From contig NZ_JACCFF010000001.1 in the NCBI RefSeq assembly GCF_013449725.1, positions 2,108,001 through 2,172,000 on the forward strand: a stretch of DNA of 64,000 nt, in the 5' to 3' direction. The first letter of the stretch is position 1; every line of letters starts with the position of its first letter. This document shows positions 35,973 through 44,886 of this stretch, piece by piece. Below the pieces are notes generated by a model, which did not search any database, was not told the DNA's origin, and saw only the letters and a program-made list of their open reading frames with translations. The position numbers and the translations under genes were made by a program. The stretch is from Mycobacteroides sp. LB1. GTDB lineage: Bacteria; Actinomycetota; Actinomycetes; Mycobacteriales; Mycobacteriaceae.

Positions 35973-37004
35973 TTGTCGAACAGCGATTCTCATTCCGGCA
36001 CGCGGCCGGCGGCCTGGTACGAGAACTGGACCGAGGTACCCGATTCTCCGTGGAAGGATCGGCCGGCACCGGACTTCGAGCGCGACTACCCGACGCTCAC
36101 CTACGAGCGGGACGGCCGTATTGCACGGATCACGTTCAACCGCCCCGAAAAGGGCAACACGATCACCCCGGACACCCCGCGCGATCTGGTCCACGCCGTC
36201 GAACGCGCCGACCTCGATCCCCGGGTGCACGTCATCCTCGTCTCGGGGCGCGGCAAGGGATTCTGCGGCGGCTACGACCTGGACATGTTCGCCGAGAAGG
36301 GCTTCGACACCCGCGACGGGAACGACGAGGTCACCGGCACCGTGCTCGACCCTGTGGTCAACGCGATCAACCACAATCCGTGGGGAACGTGGGACCCGAT
36401 GATCGACTACGCCATGATGAGCCGCTTCAATCGGGGCTTCGCCTGTCTGATGCAGGCCAACAAACCCACCGTCGCCAAGCTGCACGGCTTCGCCGTCGCC
36501 GGTGGTACCGACATCGCTCTCTACAGCGACCAGATCATCTGCGCCGACGACACCAAGATCGGCTATCCCCCCACCCGGACCTGGGGCATCCCCGCCGCCG
36601 GTATGTGGGCACACCGGCTTGGCGACCAGCGCGCCAAACGACTGCTGTTCACCGGCGACTGCATCAGCGGAAAGCAGGCCGCCGAATGGGGTTTGGCGGT
36701 CGAATCCTGTCCCGCCGACGAACTCGACGCACGCACTGAGGCCCTTGTCGAACGCATCGCCCGGATGCCCGTCAATCAGCTGATGATGACCAAACTCGCC
36801 CTCAACTCCGCGCTGTACTCGCAGGGGGTGGCGAACTCGGGCATGATCAGCACGGTCTTCGACGGTATCTCGCGACACACGCGTGAGGGCTACGCCTTTC
36901 AATTACGCTCGGCCACAGCCGGATTCCGTGAGGCAGTGCGTGAACGCGACGAGCCCTACGGGGACTACAAGCGGGCACAGTTCGACAAGAACGCCCCGCA
37001 ATGA
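35973..37004 (+). CDS. Enoyl-CoA hydratase/isomerase (crotonase) family, long form
   Basis: 343 residues from TTG 35973, chosen because GAGAGGGG sits upstream and the N-terminus runs directly into the family pattern. An extension (ENWTEVPDSPWKDRPAPDF) precedes ARITFNRPEKGNTITPDTP, GRGKGFCGGYDLDMFAEKG, AKLHGFAVAGGTDIALYSD and FTGDCISGKQAAEWGLAVE. The oxyanion-hole segments are intact. About 90 residues longer than the crotonase at 27881, mostly by an insert before AKLHGFAVAGG. Likely acts on a bulky acyl-CoA such as a steroid or lipid intermediate, but this is inference. Confidence 0.85.
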   Translation: MSNSDSHSGTRPAAWYENWTEVPDSPWKDRPAPDFERDYPTLTYERDGRIARITFNRPEKGNTITPDTPRDLVHAVERADLDPRVHVILVSGRGKGFCGGYDLDMFAEKGFDTRDGNDEVTGTVLDPVVNAINHNPWGTWDPMIDYAMMSRFNRGFACLMQANKPTVAKLHGFAVAGGTDIALYSDQIICADDTKIGYPPTRTWGIPAAGMWAHRLGDQRAKRLLFTGDCISGKQAAEWGLAVESCPADELDARTEALVERIARMPVNQLMMTKLALNSALYSQGVANSGMISTVFDGISRHTREGYAFQLRSATAGFREAVRERDEPYGDYKRAQFDKNAPQ

Positions 37005-37031
37005 AGCTGGCCGGCGCCCTGGCGTCCTCTG

Positions 37032-38291
37032 CTATCGCACGGATTTGATCGGCAGCACCGCCAGAGCACCGAGGACTGATAAGACCATCGACGCGAAGTA
37101 CAGGACGCTGAAATCTCCTTGGGCGTTGTGCAGTCCGAACAGCACCGTCGCCAACATGGGAACAAGCAGTTGTGGGAGCAGGTATGCCATTGCCACCACG
37201 CCGAGGTCTTTCCCTGAGGACTCAGTCTCAGGCAGCACCTCTGTCATCAGTGCCAGATCCACTGCGGCGTAGGCGCCCTGCCCTGCTCCGATTACCGCCG
37301 CACCGAGCAGGAGGGCGTGAAAGTCTTTGAACAGCAACAGGATCACCAAGCCGACCGCGGTGATCAGGCACGAGGTCCAGACGATGCCCTTGCGCCGGCC
37401 GGTTCGGTCCGACCACCAGGCAGATATCGCCGCTGTGAGCATATTGGTGATCAAGAATGCGCCGATAATGACGCCGTATTTGGCGGCTGCCTCATGCTCA
37501 GACAACCCCAGGGTGCCGGCCACGATGTAGAGCATGTAGACCGTCACCAACAGCACCGACATTGTGACGAAGAGCCGGCAGATCCACGCCCATGCGAAAT
37601 CCTGATGCTTCCTTGGATTTATCCAATAGCTGGCCAGGATCGCTTGCCATCTCAGGGGCACTCGCTGCGCGCGGACGGTATCGCGCAGGATGAGTGCGGC
37701 GGCGGCATTGAATACCAAAGCCAGCACCGCAGGAAGACCGAACCACCATCGGGGATCGTTGGGTAGAACGTTGATGAAAACGCTGCCGACCACGGGCGCC
37801 AGGCTGGTCGAGATGCCGAACGCTGCCGCAACACGTGCCCGGATTGCTACCGATATCTGGTCTGCCAACAGTGCGTTGAACACCACAAGCGTTGCGGCGA
37901 AGCCCATCTGGGTGATGCACCAGCCGGCTACGACGCCTCCGACTGTCGGCGCTGTGGCCAGTGTCGTCAGGCCCACCGCCCCGACGAGAGTGCCACCGAC
38001 GAGATACGGCCTGCGGATACCAAATCGCGATCTCGATGTGTCGCTGAGATGACCCAGCGGCGGTGTCACCACGATGATCGCAATACCGCCGAGAGCCATC
38101 GTCAACGACAGCGCCTGCGTTTTGTGCCCCGGGTCCAGCTCCGCGAGACGCAGCGGGATGCTCACCCCACCAGCGGCCAGCAGCGCAACCGCGGAGGCGA
38201 AGTAGGCCAGCAGAAACACGGGCAGGAAGGCTCGCGGCTGCACAACCCGAACGTCGGTCCTCAGGCGTGTAGCAGGGACTTCCGTAGCCAT
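37032..38291 (-). CDS. MFS transporter
   Basis: 419 residues from ATG 38291 with GAGAGGAC upstream. About 12 hydrophobic helices. The loop between helices 2 and 3 has PPLGHLSDTSRSRFGIRRPY, the MFS motif A equivalent, and a second copy appears in SAWWSDRTGRRKGIVWTS. The cargo is not apparent. Convergent with the crotonase gene (27-base gap). Confidence 0.85.
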   Translation of the reverse strand: MATEVPATRLRTDVRVVQPRAFLPVFLLAYFASAVALLAAGGVSIPLRLAELDPGHKTQALSLTMALGGIAIIVVTPPLGHLSDTSRSRFGIRRPYLVGGTLVGAVGLTTLATAPTVGGVVAGWCITQMGFAATLVVFNALLADQISVAIRARVAAAFGISTSLAPVVGSVFINVLPNDPRWWFGLPAVLALVFNAAAALILRDTVRAQRVPLRWQAILASYWINPRKHQDFAWAWICRLFVTMSVLLVTVYMLYIVAGTLGLSEHEAAAKYGVIIGAFLITNMLTAAISAWWSDRTGRRKGIVWTSCLITAVGLVILLLFKDFHALLLGAAVIGAGQGAYAAVDLALMTEVLPETESSGKDLGVVAMAYLLPQLLVPMLATVLFGLHNAQGDFSVLYFASMVLSVLGALAVLPIKSVR

Positions 38292-38317
38292 CCGGTCCTC
38301 TCGAAGTTCTTCGATAG

Positions 38318-38332
38318 ACCACTGTAAGTGGT
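38318..38332. promoter_or_regulatory. Short inverted repeat upstream of MFS gene
   Basis: ACCACT-GTA-AGTGGT lies 26 bases upstream of the MFS ATG. Arms of 6 bases only; a possible operator. Confidence 0.3.
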
Positions 38333-38479
38333 GAAGCACGAGGGCCGCTTGGGACGATGCCGACCGTTTCACTTCGGGCCGTATGCCGGTCGTCGCAGCA
38401 CCGCCTCAACCGGTCGTCGAATTTAGGTCCAGCGCTAGTTGGCCGGGCCTGACCTCGGCGAGGATGCGACCGGGTCTGT

Positions 38480-38881
38480 TTAGGGGAGCTGCGGCGGCTC
38501 TGTTGATGGTTCCTTGATGCCGGTAACTGTCCATGCGGACACATCAGAGAGGCGGATGCGCAGCGAGTCGTGCTCGACGATGGTGCCTGCGACATAACAC
38601 CGGGCTTTACGAAGGTGAAGAAAGACGCTGTCCCGCTCGGCTTCGAGCGCCCCGATACGGCCGGCGACATCAGAGGCATCGTTTCTGGTGAAGAACTTGG
38701 CGACGTAGTGCCCGAAGTACGCGCTGGTCACGGTTATTCCAGACGCCACACCCCAGGGCAGGTAGAGCGTCACTTCGATGCTGGCGGAACCGGCTTCTGT
38801 GTCGATATGACGCAGGATCGCGTCAACACCGGCCGCGGGGTCACGTAGGGGCATATCGGGATCGTAGAACATTTGCTTCAA
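38480..38881 (-). CDS. Hypothetical protein
   Basis: 133 residues from ATG 38881 or the nearby ATG 38872. The middle is VTLYLPWGVASGITVTSAYFG, followed by a coiled stretch VAGRIGALEAERDSVFLHL and a C-terminal beta-rich part (VEHDSLRIRLSDVSAWTVTGI). No signal or membrane segment is convincing and no family is recognised. Codon usage looks normal. The neighbourhood (tandem repeats, strong hairpin, MerR-like gene) has the look of acquired DNA. Confidence 0.55.
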   Translation of the reverse strand: MKQMFYDPDMPLRDPAAGVDAILRHIDTEAGSASIEVTLYLPWGVASGITVTSAYFGHYVAKFFTRNDASDVAGRIGALEAERDSVFLHLRKARCYVAGTIVEHDSLRIRLSDVSAWTVTGIKEPSTEPPQLP

Positions 38882-39061
38882 CTGGCGCTATCTAAAATCT
38901 ATAGTGGGTGGGGTAGACATTCGTCATCTGTGTGGTTAGACTATCCCTCGTATACAGAGCAGAGGGTGATGGCACGGGAGAAGACGAACTGCCCGTGAGG
39001 TGTGAAGTATGAGTGCGGTCGTACACGCCAGAGCCGGGTAGGACACCGGTTCTCAGATCGC

Positions 39062-39101
39062 TACCAGTAAGTGCAGTACCAGTAAGTGCAGTACCAGTAA
39101 G
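39062..39101. repeat. 15-bp tandem repeat, 2.7 copies
   Basis: TACCAGTAAGTGCAG is repeated exactly at 39062-39076 and 39077-39091, with a partial third copy to 39101. Confidence 0.9.
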
Positions 39102-39206
39102 GATAAAGAGGAAGGAGTCAGTTGCCGTCGGATCGCCCGTGATCGTCAGTATCGGGCCGATGCCGCAGTTTCACAGCAGTGTCGATAGATGGTAGTTATC
39201 TCCTCA

Positions 39207-39251
39207 GGGCCGGCGGCCCCGGTGCGATTATGTGCCCGGGGGCGCCGGCCC
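39207..39251. other. Strong GC-rich hairpin
   Basis: GGGCCGGCGGCCCCGG (39207-39222) pairs with 39235-39251 with one mismatch around a 12-base loop. It lies about 105 bases upstream of the MerR-like gene start, so it could be an attenuator or leader structure. Confidence 0.55.
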
Positions 39252-39356
39252 TCCTACCTGGCGAGGTGTCGACTTGCCTCAGGTGCCGGGCCCCGGCTAT
39301 ATAACAAGTGTGTAGTGAGCCTGCTAGGTGGCCTTGCTGCAGGTTCGAAAGGTGTT

Positions 39357-39728
39357 GTGGCAAAAGAGAAGCACGATTCTGCCGATAGTAACCCGAATGA
39401 GAAGTTCGACGACGAGGACTACCCCGCCTACAGTATGGGTAGCGCCGCCCGGATTCTGGGAACCACCCCAGCGTTCCTGCGTAGCCTTGATGAGGCCAAA
39501 CTACTTGCCCCGCAACGCTCTGAGGGCGGGCACCGCCGCTACTCGCGCTATCAACTGCGGATCGCGGCCAGGGCCCGTGAACTCATCGAGCACGGTACCG
39601 CTCTCGATGCGGCATGCCGCATCATCATCCTTGAAGACCAACTCACCGAGGCCCAAGCCATCAACGCCCAACTCCACCGCAGCCTCAATGACCGGCACAC
39701 CCGTTCCGGCGAAGACCCCCAGCCCTGA
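39357..39728 (+). CDS. MerR-family helix-turn-helix regulator
   Basis: 123 residues from GTG 39357 with GAAAGGTG upstream; the longer frame from 39189 has no support. The DNA-binding part is YSMGSAARILGTTPAFLRSL, then DEAKLLAPQRSEGGHRRYSR, the winged helix of MerR/HspR-like proteins. A coiled-coil tail (IIILEDQLTEAQAINAQLHR) gives dimerisation. There is no effector domain or metal-binding cysteine, so it resembles the small HspR-like group. No heat-shock gene is nearby. Confidence 0.75.
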   Translation: MAKEKHDSADSNPNEKFDDEDYPAYSMGSAARILGTTPAFLRSLDEAKLLAPQRSEGGHRRYSRYQLRIAARARELIEHGTALDAACRIIILEDQLTEAQAINAQLHRSLNDRHTRSGEDPQP

Positions 39729-39777
39729 ACTCCCATCCTGAGGACGAGACCCCACAAGGCCCCGGGTATCCGGGCTC

Positions 39778-40353
39778 CTACGTGCGGTGACGAAGGCGCC
39801 GAGCTGCCGCAATCTGCGTTTTCACACTTTGCTTTTCGGAGGGGCCCGCCTCAGTGCTCTCCTTGATTCGTTGCAACGAGCGATGTAGTCCCTCCAGTGC
39901 GAGGACGTCACGTGGTCTACCGACTGGACCCGACCAGCGCAGCACTCTGTGAAGAAATGCCGAGCGGGGCCACTCTCGGTACTCGGTGACCGTGACACCG
40001 CCGTCCTCAGCGGAATCCAGGTAGTAGCCCCACACCGTGCCGACGAGATAGACCTTGAACTCAAAATGGCGGCCAGGCTCCAGTGCCGTCACCCTGCACG
40101 GCGTCGCCCAAATGACCGGTCCAATGCGATTGAAACCGACGAACCATGAGTTCACAGCGGGTACCGCGGAAGGCTTCAGCCACCATCCGGTGCGGTTCTC
40201 CGGACTGAAACGGCCCATACGGGTGACATCGGAAACCATGTCCCACAGCTCTTCCCGCGGTGCGGACACAGACACCGAGTACTCGTCGCGCACACCTGCG
40301 GCTGTTTCCGTGCGTAGTACCGCTGCCGGGCGCCGAAGCGGGTTTTTCAACAT
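39778..40353 (-). CDS. SRPBCC family protein
   Basis: 191 residues from ATG 40353 with AGGAG 6 bases upstream. EYSVSVSAPREELWDMVSDVTRMGRFSPE-type opening (residues 25-53), WATPCRVTALEPGRHFEFKV and VTVTEYREWPRSAFLHRVLR fit the START-like helix-grip fold that binds hydrophobic ligands (polyketide cyclase/dehydrase type). Ligand unknown. Divergent from the serine hydrolase gene at 40512. Confidence 0.75.
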   Translation of the reverse strand: MLKNPLRRPAAVLRTETAAGVRDEYSVSVSAPREELWDMVSDVTRMGRFSPENRTGWWLKPSAVPAVNSWFVGFNRIGPVIWATPCRVTALEPGRHFEFKVYLVGTVWGYYLDSAEDGGVTVTEYREWPRSAFLHRVLRWSGPVGRPRDVLALEGLHRSLQRIKESTEAGPSEKQSVKTQIAAARRLRHRT

Positions 40354-40511
40354 GGTGCTCCTAGCGTGTCCGTACTGCGTCGTACCCCACTGCAACGAAC
40401 CTATGGGACGCCCCGATCTGGGGACGGAAAAACGGCGCACGCGCACGAAGTGTGTGAAAGGACCCAGCGCACGTTGTTGCGGGTCACGAGAGGCGCCGTT
40501 GCCCTCGACCC

Positions 40512-42008
40512 ATGCCATCCTCAACTACCGTCGATCTGGTGAAGGTGTCAGGATCGTGCGTCGCCCGGGCCTGCGCCGTCGGAACAGTTTTGCTTGCCCT
40601 CGCGGGGACGCCTTCGTGCGGACATTCAGCGCATCCGATCTCTGCGCCGAGCGTGGTTCCCCAAGGCCCTTTCGCGCCCGTTACTCGCCTCGTGAATGAT
40701 GCCGTGTCGGCACCTCGGCTGCCCGGTGCGGTGGTTGAAATCGGGCACGCCGGCAAAATCGTCTTCCGGCAGGCTTTCGGGTGGCGCAAGCTCCCCGACG
40801 AACCGGGCCTCGACGGGTCGCCCGCACCAGCCGAGCCGATGACCGAAGACACGATTTTCGACCTGGCGTCGTTGACCAAACCTCTCGCGACGAGCGTGGC
40901 CCTTCTCCAGCTGTACGAAAGGAGCTTGATTCGAGTCGACGAACCCGTGCAGACATACCTGCCGGACTTCAACCCCACCAACGACCCACGACGCGCCCAG
41001 GTGACCCTTCGCATGCTGCTCACGCACACCTCGGGCGTCGGAGGCGACTTGAGCCATCAGGGCGCCTGGGGACTGACGGAGGCGGACAAAGCAGACGGCA
41101 TCCATCGCGCACTTACCGCCCCGTTGGCGTTCGACCCCGGTAAGACGTTCCACTACTCCGATATCAACTTCATCATCCTCGGTGCACTCATCGAAAAGAT
41201 CACCGGCGAGCCTTTGGATGTTTATGTGCAGGACAACGTCTTTGCGCCGTTGGGCATGGCCGACACTCGGTACCTTCCCGCAGCCAAGGTGTGCGGTCCG
41301 CACCAAATCATCGGTACGGCAATTGCTTTCGACAAAACCGCACACGCTGTGGCGCCGTGCTCGGCGGATACCTGGAGTACTGATCTGTTGACACGCATCG
41401 CGCCGACGGCTCATGACGAAGACACTCCGGGCGTCAACCCCGACTACGACCGTCTGCTTCGCGGCACCGTGCACGACCCGACGGCGCGCCGGATGGGCGG
41501 TGTGGCCGGTAGCGCCGGTGTGTTCTCGACGGCCGACGACATCGGCCGGTACTCGCAGGCACTTCTCGATCGGCTCGCCGGGCGCCCGAGCCTGTTCCCG
41601 CTGAAACAATCCACCCTGGAACTGATGACGAGTCCGCAGCAGCCCGGCCATGCCGCCGCACAACTCGAGGCGGCCAACAACGCCACCCGCCAAGCCATCG
41701 AAAAGACCCCTAACCCAACAGATCCCCTGCTCGCACCGAATTATCCGGCAATAGCGGGACAGAACCTCCGTGGCTTCAGCTGGGATATCGATACCGAACT
41801 GTCCAAACCGCGTGGAATGCTCTTTCCCATCGGCAGCTTCGGCCACTCCGGCTTCACCGGAGTATCCCTGTGGATGGACCCGGGTTCGGACACGTACGTG
41901 ATCGTCCTGGCGAACGTCATCCATCAGCGCGGCGGCCCGCCCATCGTGAGGCTGAGCGGCGATATCGCCACAACGGCAGCACAAGTTCTGCATCTCTACA
42001 GCAACTAG
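40512..42008 (+). CDS. Exported serine beta-lactamase-like hydrolase
   Basis: 498 residues. An N-terminal hydrophobic segment ACAVGTVLLALAGTPSCG ends in a lipobox-like cysteine, suggesting a lipoprotein. The class C/esterase fold has the SxxK motif in DLASLTKPLATSV, a YSD in FHYSDINFIILGALIE (Tyr-Xaa-Asn/Asp position) and a late GFTGVSLWMDP region. Family members include esterases, D-aminopeptidases and PBP-like carboxypeptidases; true beta-lactam hydrolysis is not implied. Length suits the beta-lactamase (PF00144) group. Confidence 0.8.
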   Translation: MPSSTTVDLVKVSGSCVARACAVGTVLLALAGTPSCGHSAHPISAPSVVPQGPFAPVTRLVNDAVSAPRLPGAVVEIGHAGKIVFRQAFGWRKLPDEPGLDGSPAPAEPMTEDTIFDLASLTKPLATSVALLQLYERSLIRVDEPVQTYLPDFNPTNDPRRAQVTLRMLLTHTSGVGGDLSHQGAWGLTEADKADGIHRALTAPLAFDPGKTFHYSDINFIILGALIEKITGEPLDVYVQDNVFAPLGMADTRYLPAAKVCGPHQIIGTAIAFDKTAHAVAPCSADTWSTDLLTRIAPTAHDEDTPGVNPDYDRLLRGTVHDPTARRMGGVAGSAGVFSTADDIGRYSQALLDRLAGRPSLFPLKQSTLELMTSPQQPGHAAAQLEAANNATRQAIEKTPNPTDPLLAPNYPAIAGQNLRGFSWDIDTELSKPRGMLFPIGSFGHSGFTGVSLWMDPGSDTYVIVLANVIHQRGGPPIVRLSGDIATTAAQVLHLYSN

Positions 42009-42105
42009 TCGGGTCCGCAGTCGAGAACGACTGTGCCCGTGACGATCACGAGATCCTTCGCCTTGATATCAGAGCGTTATCGGAAGTACCGGCGAGGCTA
42101 CAATT

Positions 42106-42130
42106 TTAACAACGGTCACATTGTTAACAT
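42106..42130 (+). promoter_or_regulatory. Leaderless-type promoter with inverted repeat
   Basis: TTAACAA (42106-42112) and TTGTTAA (42121-42127) flank 8 bases. TAACAT at 42125-42130 fits a TANNNT -10 box, with the ATG of the DUF1906 gene only 6 bases further on and no ribosome-binding site, as in leaderless mycobacterial mRNAs. A repressor on the repeat would block the promoter directly. Confidence 0.5.
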
Positions 42131-42136
42131 CCTGCG

Positions 42137-42949
42137 ATGCAAGACTCGTCGGGGACTAACAGCTTTCTGCGCTCCTCACGTTCGGTAACCCGACGTGACG
42201 CGTTGCGCTACGCCACAGCGGTGTCGGCGCTAGCCGGGCTGGGTGCGGCATCAGCTGTTGCCGGCATTCCGACGGCGTCCGCCGCCGCCCCCACGTTGAT
42301 TGACTTCGCCATGCGCCAGATTCCGGCGGAGCACATCAAGGCCGCCGGGCACTCGGGGGTGATCAACTACGTCTCAACGTCGCGTCCCGGCTCGTCCATG
42401 GGTGCCAAGCCGATCACCCGGCCCTACGCCCAGTCGCTCACCGCGGCCGGGTTGGTGATCGTCAGCAATTTCCAATACGGAAAGCCGGGCGGGACAGCAC
42501 CTTCGGACTTCACGCGCGGATTCGCCGGTGGCGTCGACGACGCGCGCACCGCCTGGCAGCTGCATACCGCGGCCGGCGGCGGCCAGAGCGCACCGGTCTT
42601 CTTCTCCGTCGATGACGACGTCAACCGTGAGACATGGAACGACGTTGCGCTGCCGTGGTTTCGGGGTATCAATTCGGTGCTGGGGGTGCAGCGCACCGGC
42701 ATCTATGGGGGCGTCAATCCATGCCAGTGGGCCGCCGCCGATGGGGTGATCGGCAATTCGCGTTCACCCGGCCACGTGTGGGCCTGGCAGACACGGTCAT
42801 GGTCTCGCGGCCAGGTCTTCCCCGGCGCAGTTCTCTACCAACGCATCGTGAGCACCGCGTCCAATCCGGGCCCGGTGGTCGGCGGGCTCGAAGTCGACGT
42901 CAGCGACGCCCTGGCCCAGGATGTCGGCCAGTGGAACTTCCATCAGTGA
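42137..42949 (+). CDS. Tat-exported DUF1906 glycoside-hydrolase-like protein
   Basis: 270 residues. SVTRRDALRYATAVSALAGL is a twin-arginine signal; cleavage probably near SAAAP. The mature chain follows the same order of motifs as the paralogue at 3852-4622: LIDFAMRQIPAEHIKAAGHSG-like start, SDFTRGFAGGVDDARTAWQL, SAPVFFSVDDDVN, GINSVLGVQRTGIYG and WAWQTRSWSRGQ. The two differ mainly in their signal peptides and C-termini. A cell-wall sugar role is assumed for the family. Confidence 0.85.
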   Translation: MQDSSGTNSFLRSSRSVTRRDALRYATAVSALAGLGAASAVAGIPTASAAAPTLIDFAMRQIPAEHIKAAGHSGVINYVSTSRPGSSMGAKPITRPYAQSLTAAGLVIVSNFQYGKPGGTAPSDFTRGFAGGVDDARTAWQLHTAAGGGQSAPVFFSVDDDVNRETWNDVALPWFRGINSVLGVQRTGIYGGVNPCQWAAADGVIGNSRSPGHVWAWQTRSWSRGQVFPGAVLYQRIVSTASNPGPVVGGLEVDVSDALAQDVGQWNFHQ

Positions 42950-42986
42950 TGTCGTAGACCACTGACTAGCCCCGGCTCCATGTCGG

Positions 42987-43493
42987 CTACCCGAGAGACA
43001 CCCGCAGTTCCGTATAAGCGTCAACGAGCGCGTCCAGCGTGAACCGCCGGTTGAGCCCGCTTGGGTTCGGCAGCACCCATGTCGTCGCGTCCGCGAAGCG
43101 AAACGGCTGTAGTCCGAACGCGATATGCGGAGCTTCGAGCATGGACACCACCGCACGCTTTCCGAGAAAGGCCAGCGCTCGAGGTCGCATGCGACGAATC
43201 TTCTCCTCGAAATCTGGCCGCGCCGTGCGGAACTCGCTCGCCACGATGTCGTCGGCGCGCGGTGTTGCGCGACTGACAGCAGCGGTGATGCCGCACCCGT
43301 ACGTCAGCAGTTGGCGTTCATCCTCCGGGCGTAGCCGAGTGTCGGTGAACCCGGCCCGGTAGAGCACTTCCCAGAAACGGTTGCTCCGGTTCGAGAAGTT
43401 ATGTCCGTCGGCCACCGCGGTCGAGGCGGGATTGATCCCGCAGAAAACTACGTCGAGCCCAGCAGCGAGAATATCGGCAGAGTACTGGCCCAC
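42987..43493 (-). CDS. mug: G/U-mismatch DNA glycosylase
   Basis: 168 residues from GTG 43493. VVFCGINPASTAVADGHNFS, then SNRFWEVLYRAGFT is the Mug/TDG active-site motif with the catalytic Asn in GINP; the second motif is LPNPSGLNRRF. It removes uracil or ethenocytosine from mismatched duplex DNA. Convergent with the DUF1906 gene (37-base gap). Symbol assigned by motif. Confidence 0.9.
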   Translation of the reverse strand: MGQYSADILAAGLDVVFCGINPASTAVADGHNFSNRSNRFWEVLYRAGFTDTRLRPEDERQLLTYGCGITAAVSRATPRADDIVASEFRTARPDFEEKIRRMRPRALAFLGKRAVVSMLEAPHIAFGLQPFRFADATTWVLPNPSGLNRRFTLDALVDAYTELRVSLG

Positions 43494-43599
43494 AGCATGT
43501 AGGTTCTCACGTTCCGCGACGTCGTTGTCTCATTCAGCATGCGATGGACCCTCCTCGTCATGATGGAAGAAATCGCCCACTAACCACGGGCAGACTGGG

Positions 43600-44397
43600 C
43601 TAGCTGATTTGCCGGTATTGGTTCGGTGTGACTCCGACGCGCTTTTTGAATGTCGTGGCGAGATGGCTTGGGCTTGAAAATCCTGTGGTTGTGCTGATTT
43701 CGGTGATGGGAAGCGTTGTGGTGGACAGCAGCGTTTTCGCTCGGGCGATCCGCTGATCGAGAACGTATTGATGGGGTGTGGTGTGGAACGCGTCGGTGAA
43801 GGCTTTGACGAACGTGCGGACCGGCAAGCGGGCCAGGCCGGCCATTTCTTGCAGGGAGATTTTGGAATCTAGGCTGTCGGCGAGAAACTCGACGATCGCA
43901 GCCTTAATCGTCTGATCCAATTCGGCCGCAGAGCTAACTGGTAGTTGAGGGACAGGGGTCCCGTAGCGATCGGCCAGATGAAGTAGCACTGTCTCGGTGA
44001 GTGCTTCTCGGAGCAGACGCGCCGGAACATCATCGCGGTCGCGCACACTGCCGATTCTCGCCACAAGCTGATGAAGCAGCGGGTCTGGACCGATCGTCGG
44101 TAGCAGATTGCGTGAACCAAATGCTTTGTGGGGCACAGTGAGCTGGCAGTATTGGGCGGTGGTGCGCCCGATGGCATTTCCGGAACCATGTTGCTCGGCA
44201 GGCAGTACCCATGCGCTTCCGATCCTGGGTGTTTGTATGCGCAGTGAACCTGCCTTTTCGAGTTCGTACTCCTTGGCTTCAAGGTTTCCAGCCAGGTGAA
44301 CCAAAACGAGGTGATGTGGCTGGCGGAAAGTGCAGTCAAAGGATCCGTTGATGTCTTGGCTGATGAACGAAAAGTCAATCTCCGCGGGGGATGTCAT
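43600..44397 (-). CDS. AraC-family transcriptional regulator
   Basis: 265 residues from ATG 44397. The N-terminal cupin-like sensing domain (HHLVLVHLAGNLEAKEYELEK, WVLPAEQHGSG) precedes a two-helix-turn-helix C-terminal domain: ISLQEMAGLARLPVRTFVKAF and PITEISTTTGFSSPSHLATTF, then KRVGVTPNQYRQ. It is divergent from the SDR gene region and marks the left edge of the accessory island. Confidence 0.85.
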   Translation of the reverse strand: MTSPAEIDFSFISQDINGSFDCTFRQPHHLVLVHLAGNLEAKEYELEKAGSLRIQTPRIGSAWVLPAEQHGSGNAIGRTTAQYCQLTVPHKAFGSRNLLPTIGPDPLLHQLVARIGSVRDRDDVPARLLREALTETVLLHLADRYGTPVPQLPVSSAAELDQTIKAAIVEFLADSLDSKISLQEMAGLARLPVRTFVKAFTDAFHTTPHQYVLDQRIARAKTLLSTTTLPITEISTTTGFSSPSHLATTFKKRVGVTPNQYRQIS

Positions 44398-44886
44398 GAC
44401 GGCCCCCGGTGTGCGCCGCACCGAAATGCTTGCTCTGCGCACACCTTGCCGAGGCCCTGGTGCCATCCCACAGGACGTATCGTCCCACAAGCTTGTTGCC
44501 CGTTAATTTCAGCTATCGAAACGCGGCCCTGGCAGCGGACTATGGGACGGCCGCAAAATCCGTCTCACGCCTGGTTCGTTGAGAGGTTAGCTCCGATAGA
44601 CAGCCTGCGCCTCAGCCTCGTTGCATCCGGTTACTTCAGGTGACCCCGCTGCGCGATTTCATAAGGGTGCCCAATTTTGAAAGCTCAGCTGCATGACTTG
44701 CTCATACCGTAGGCGTCGTTCGTTCGATGTGTGGCCAGTGCCGGCCTCAGCAGAGGGCCGAGCAATCCAGATCAACGTGTCCGGCCGATGCCGGGCAGAA
44801 ACTGGGTATGTAGCCAGAACACTCTCCGAACCGCCGCACCCACACGGTGTGCGGCGATGTTCAACAAGAACCAGGAGTAATGACGT
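44398..44886. other. Intergenic region with one copy of a 79-bp repeat
   Basis: 489 bases between the AraC start and a possible 44-residue ORF. It holds repeat copy A (44657-44735) and a hairpin CGCCGCAC (44832-44839)/GTGCGGCG (44849-44856) with a 9-base loop just before the ORF's ribosome site. Short open frames here look like chance. Confidence 0.45.
44657..44735. repeat. 79-bp direct repeat, copy A
   Basis: Matches 49345-49423 without gaps at 64 of 79 positions, including ACTTGCTCATACCGT exactly. On the minus strand both copies read as an open frame ending in the same place (…ERRxRYEQV…SFQN…L-stop), so they may be 3' ends of a lost gene family. Confidence 0.75.

Larger units (their letters stand above)
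38882..39356. other. Non-coding stretch with tandem repeat and hairpin
   Basis: 475 bases without a supported gene between the hypothetical protein and the MerR-like gene. It contains the 15-bp tandem repeat at 39062-39101 and the hairpin at 39207-39251, both listed separately. The AT-richer part around 38885-38960 could hold divergent promoters. Confidence 0.5.

Noticed and set aside
39062..39101. Short repeats as a CRISPR array
   Set aside because: Repeats are contiguous with no spacers, and no cas gene is present.
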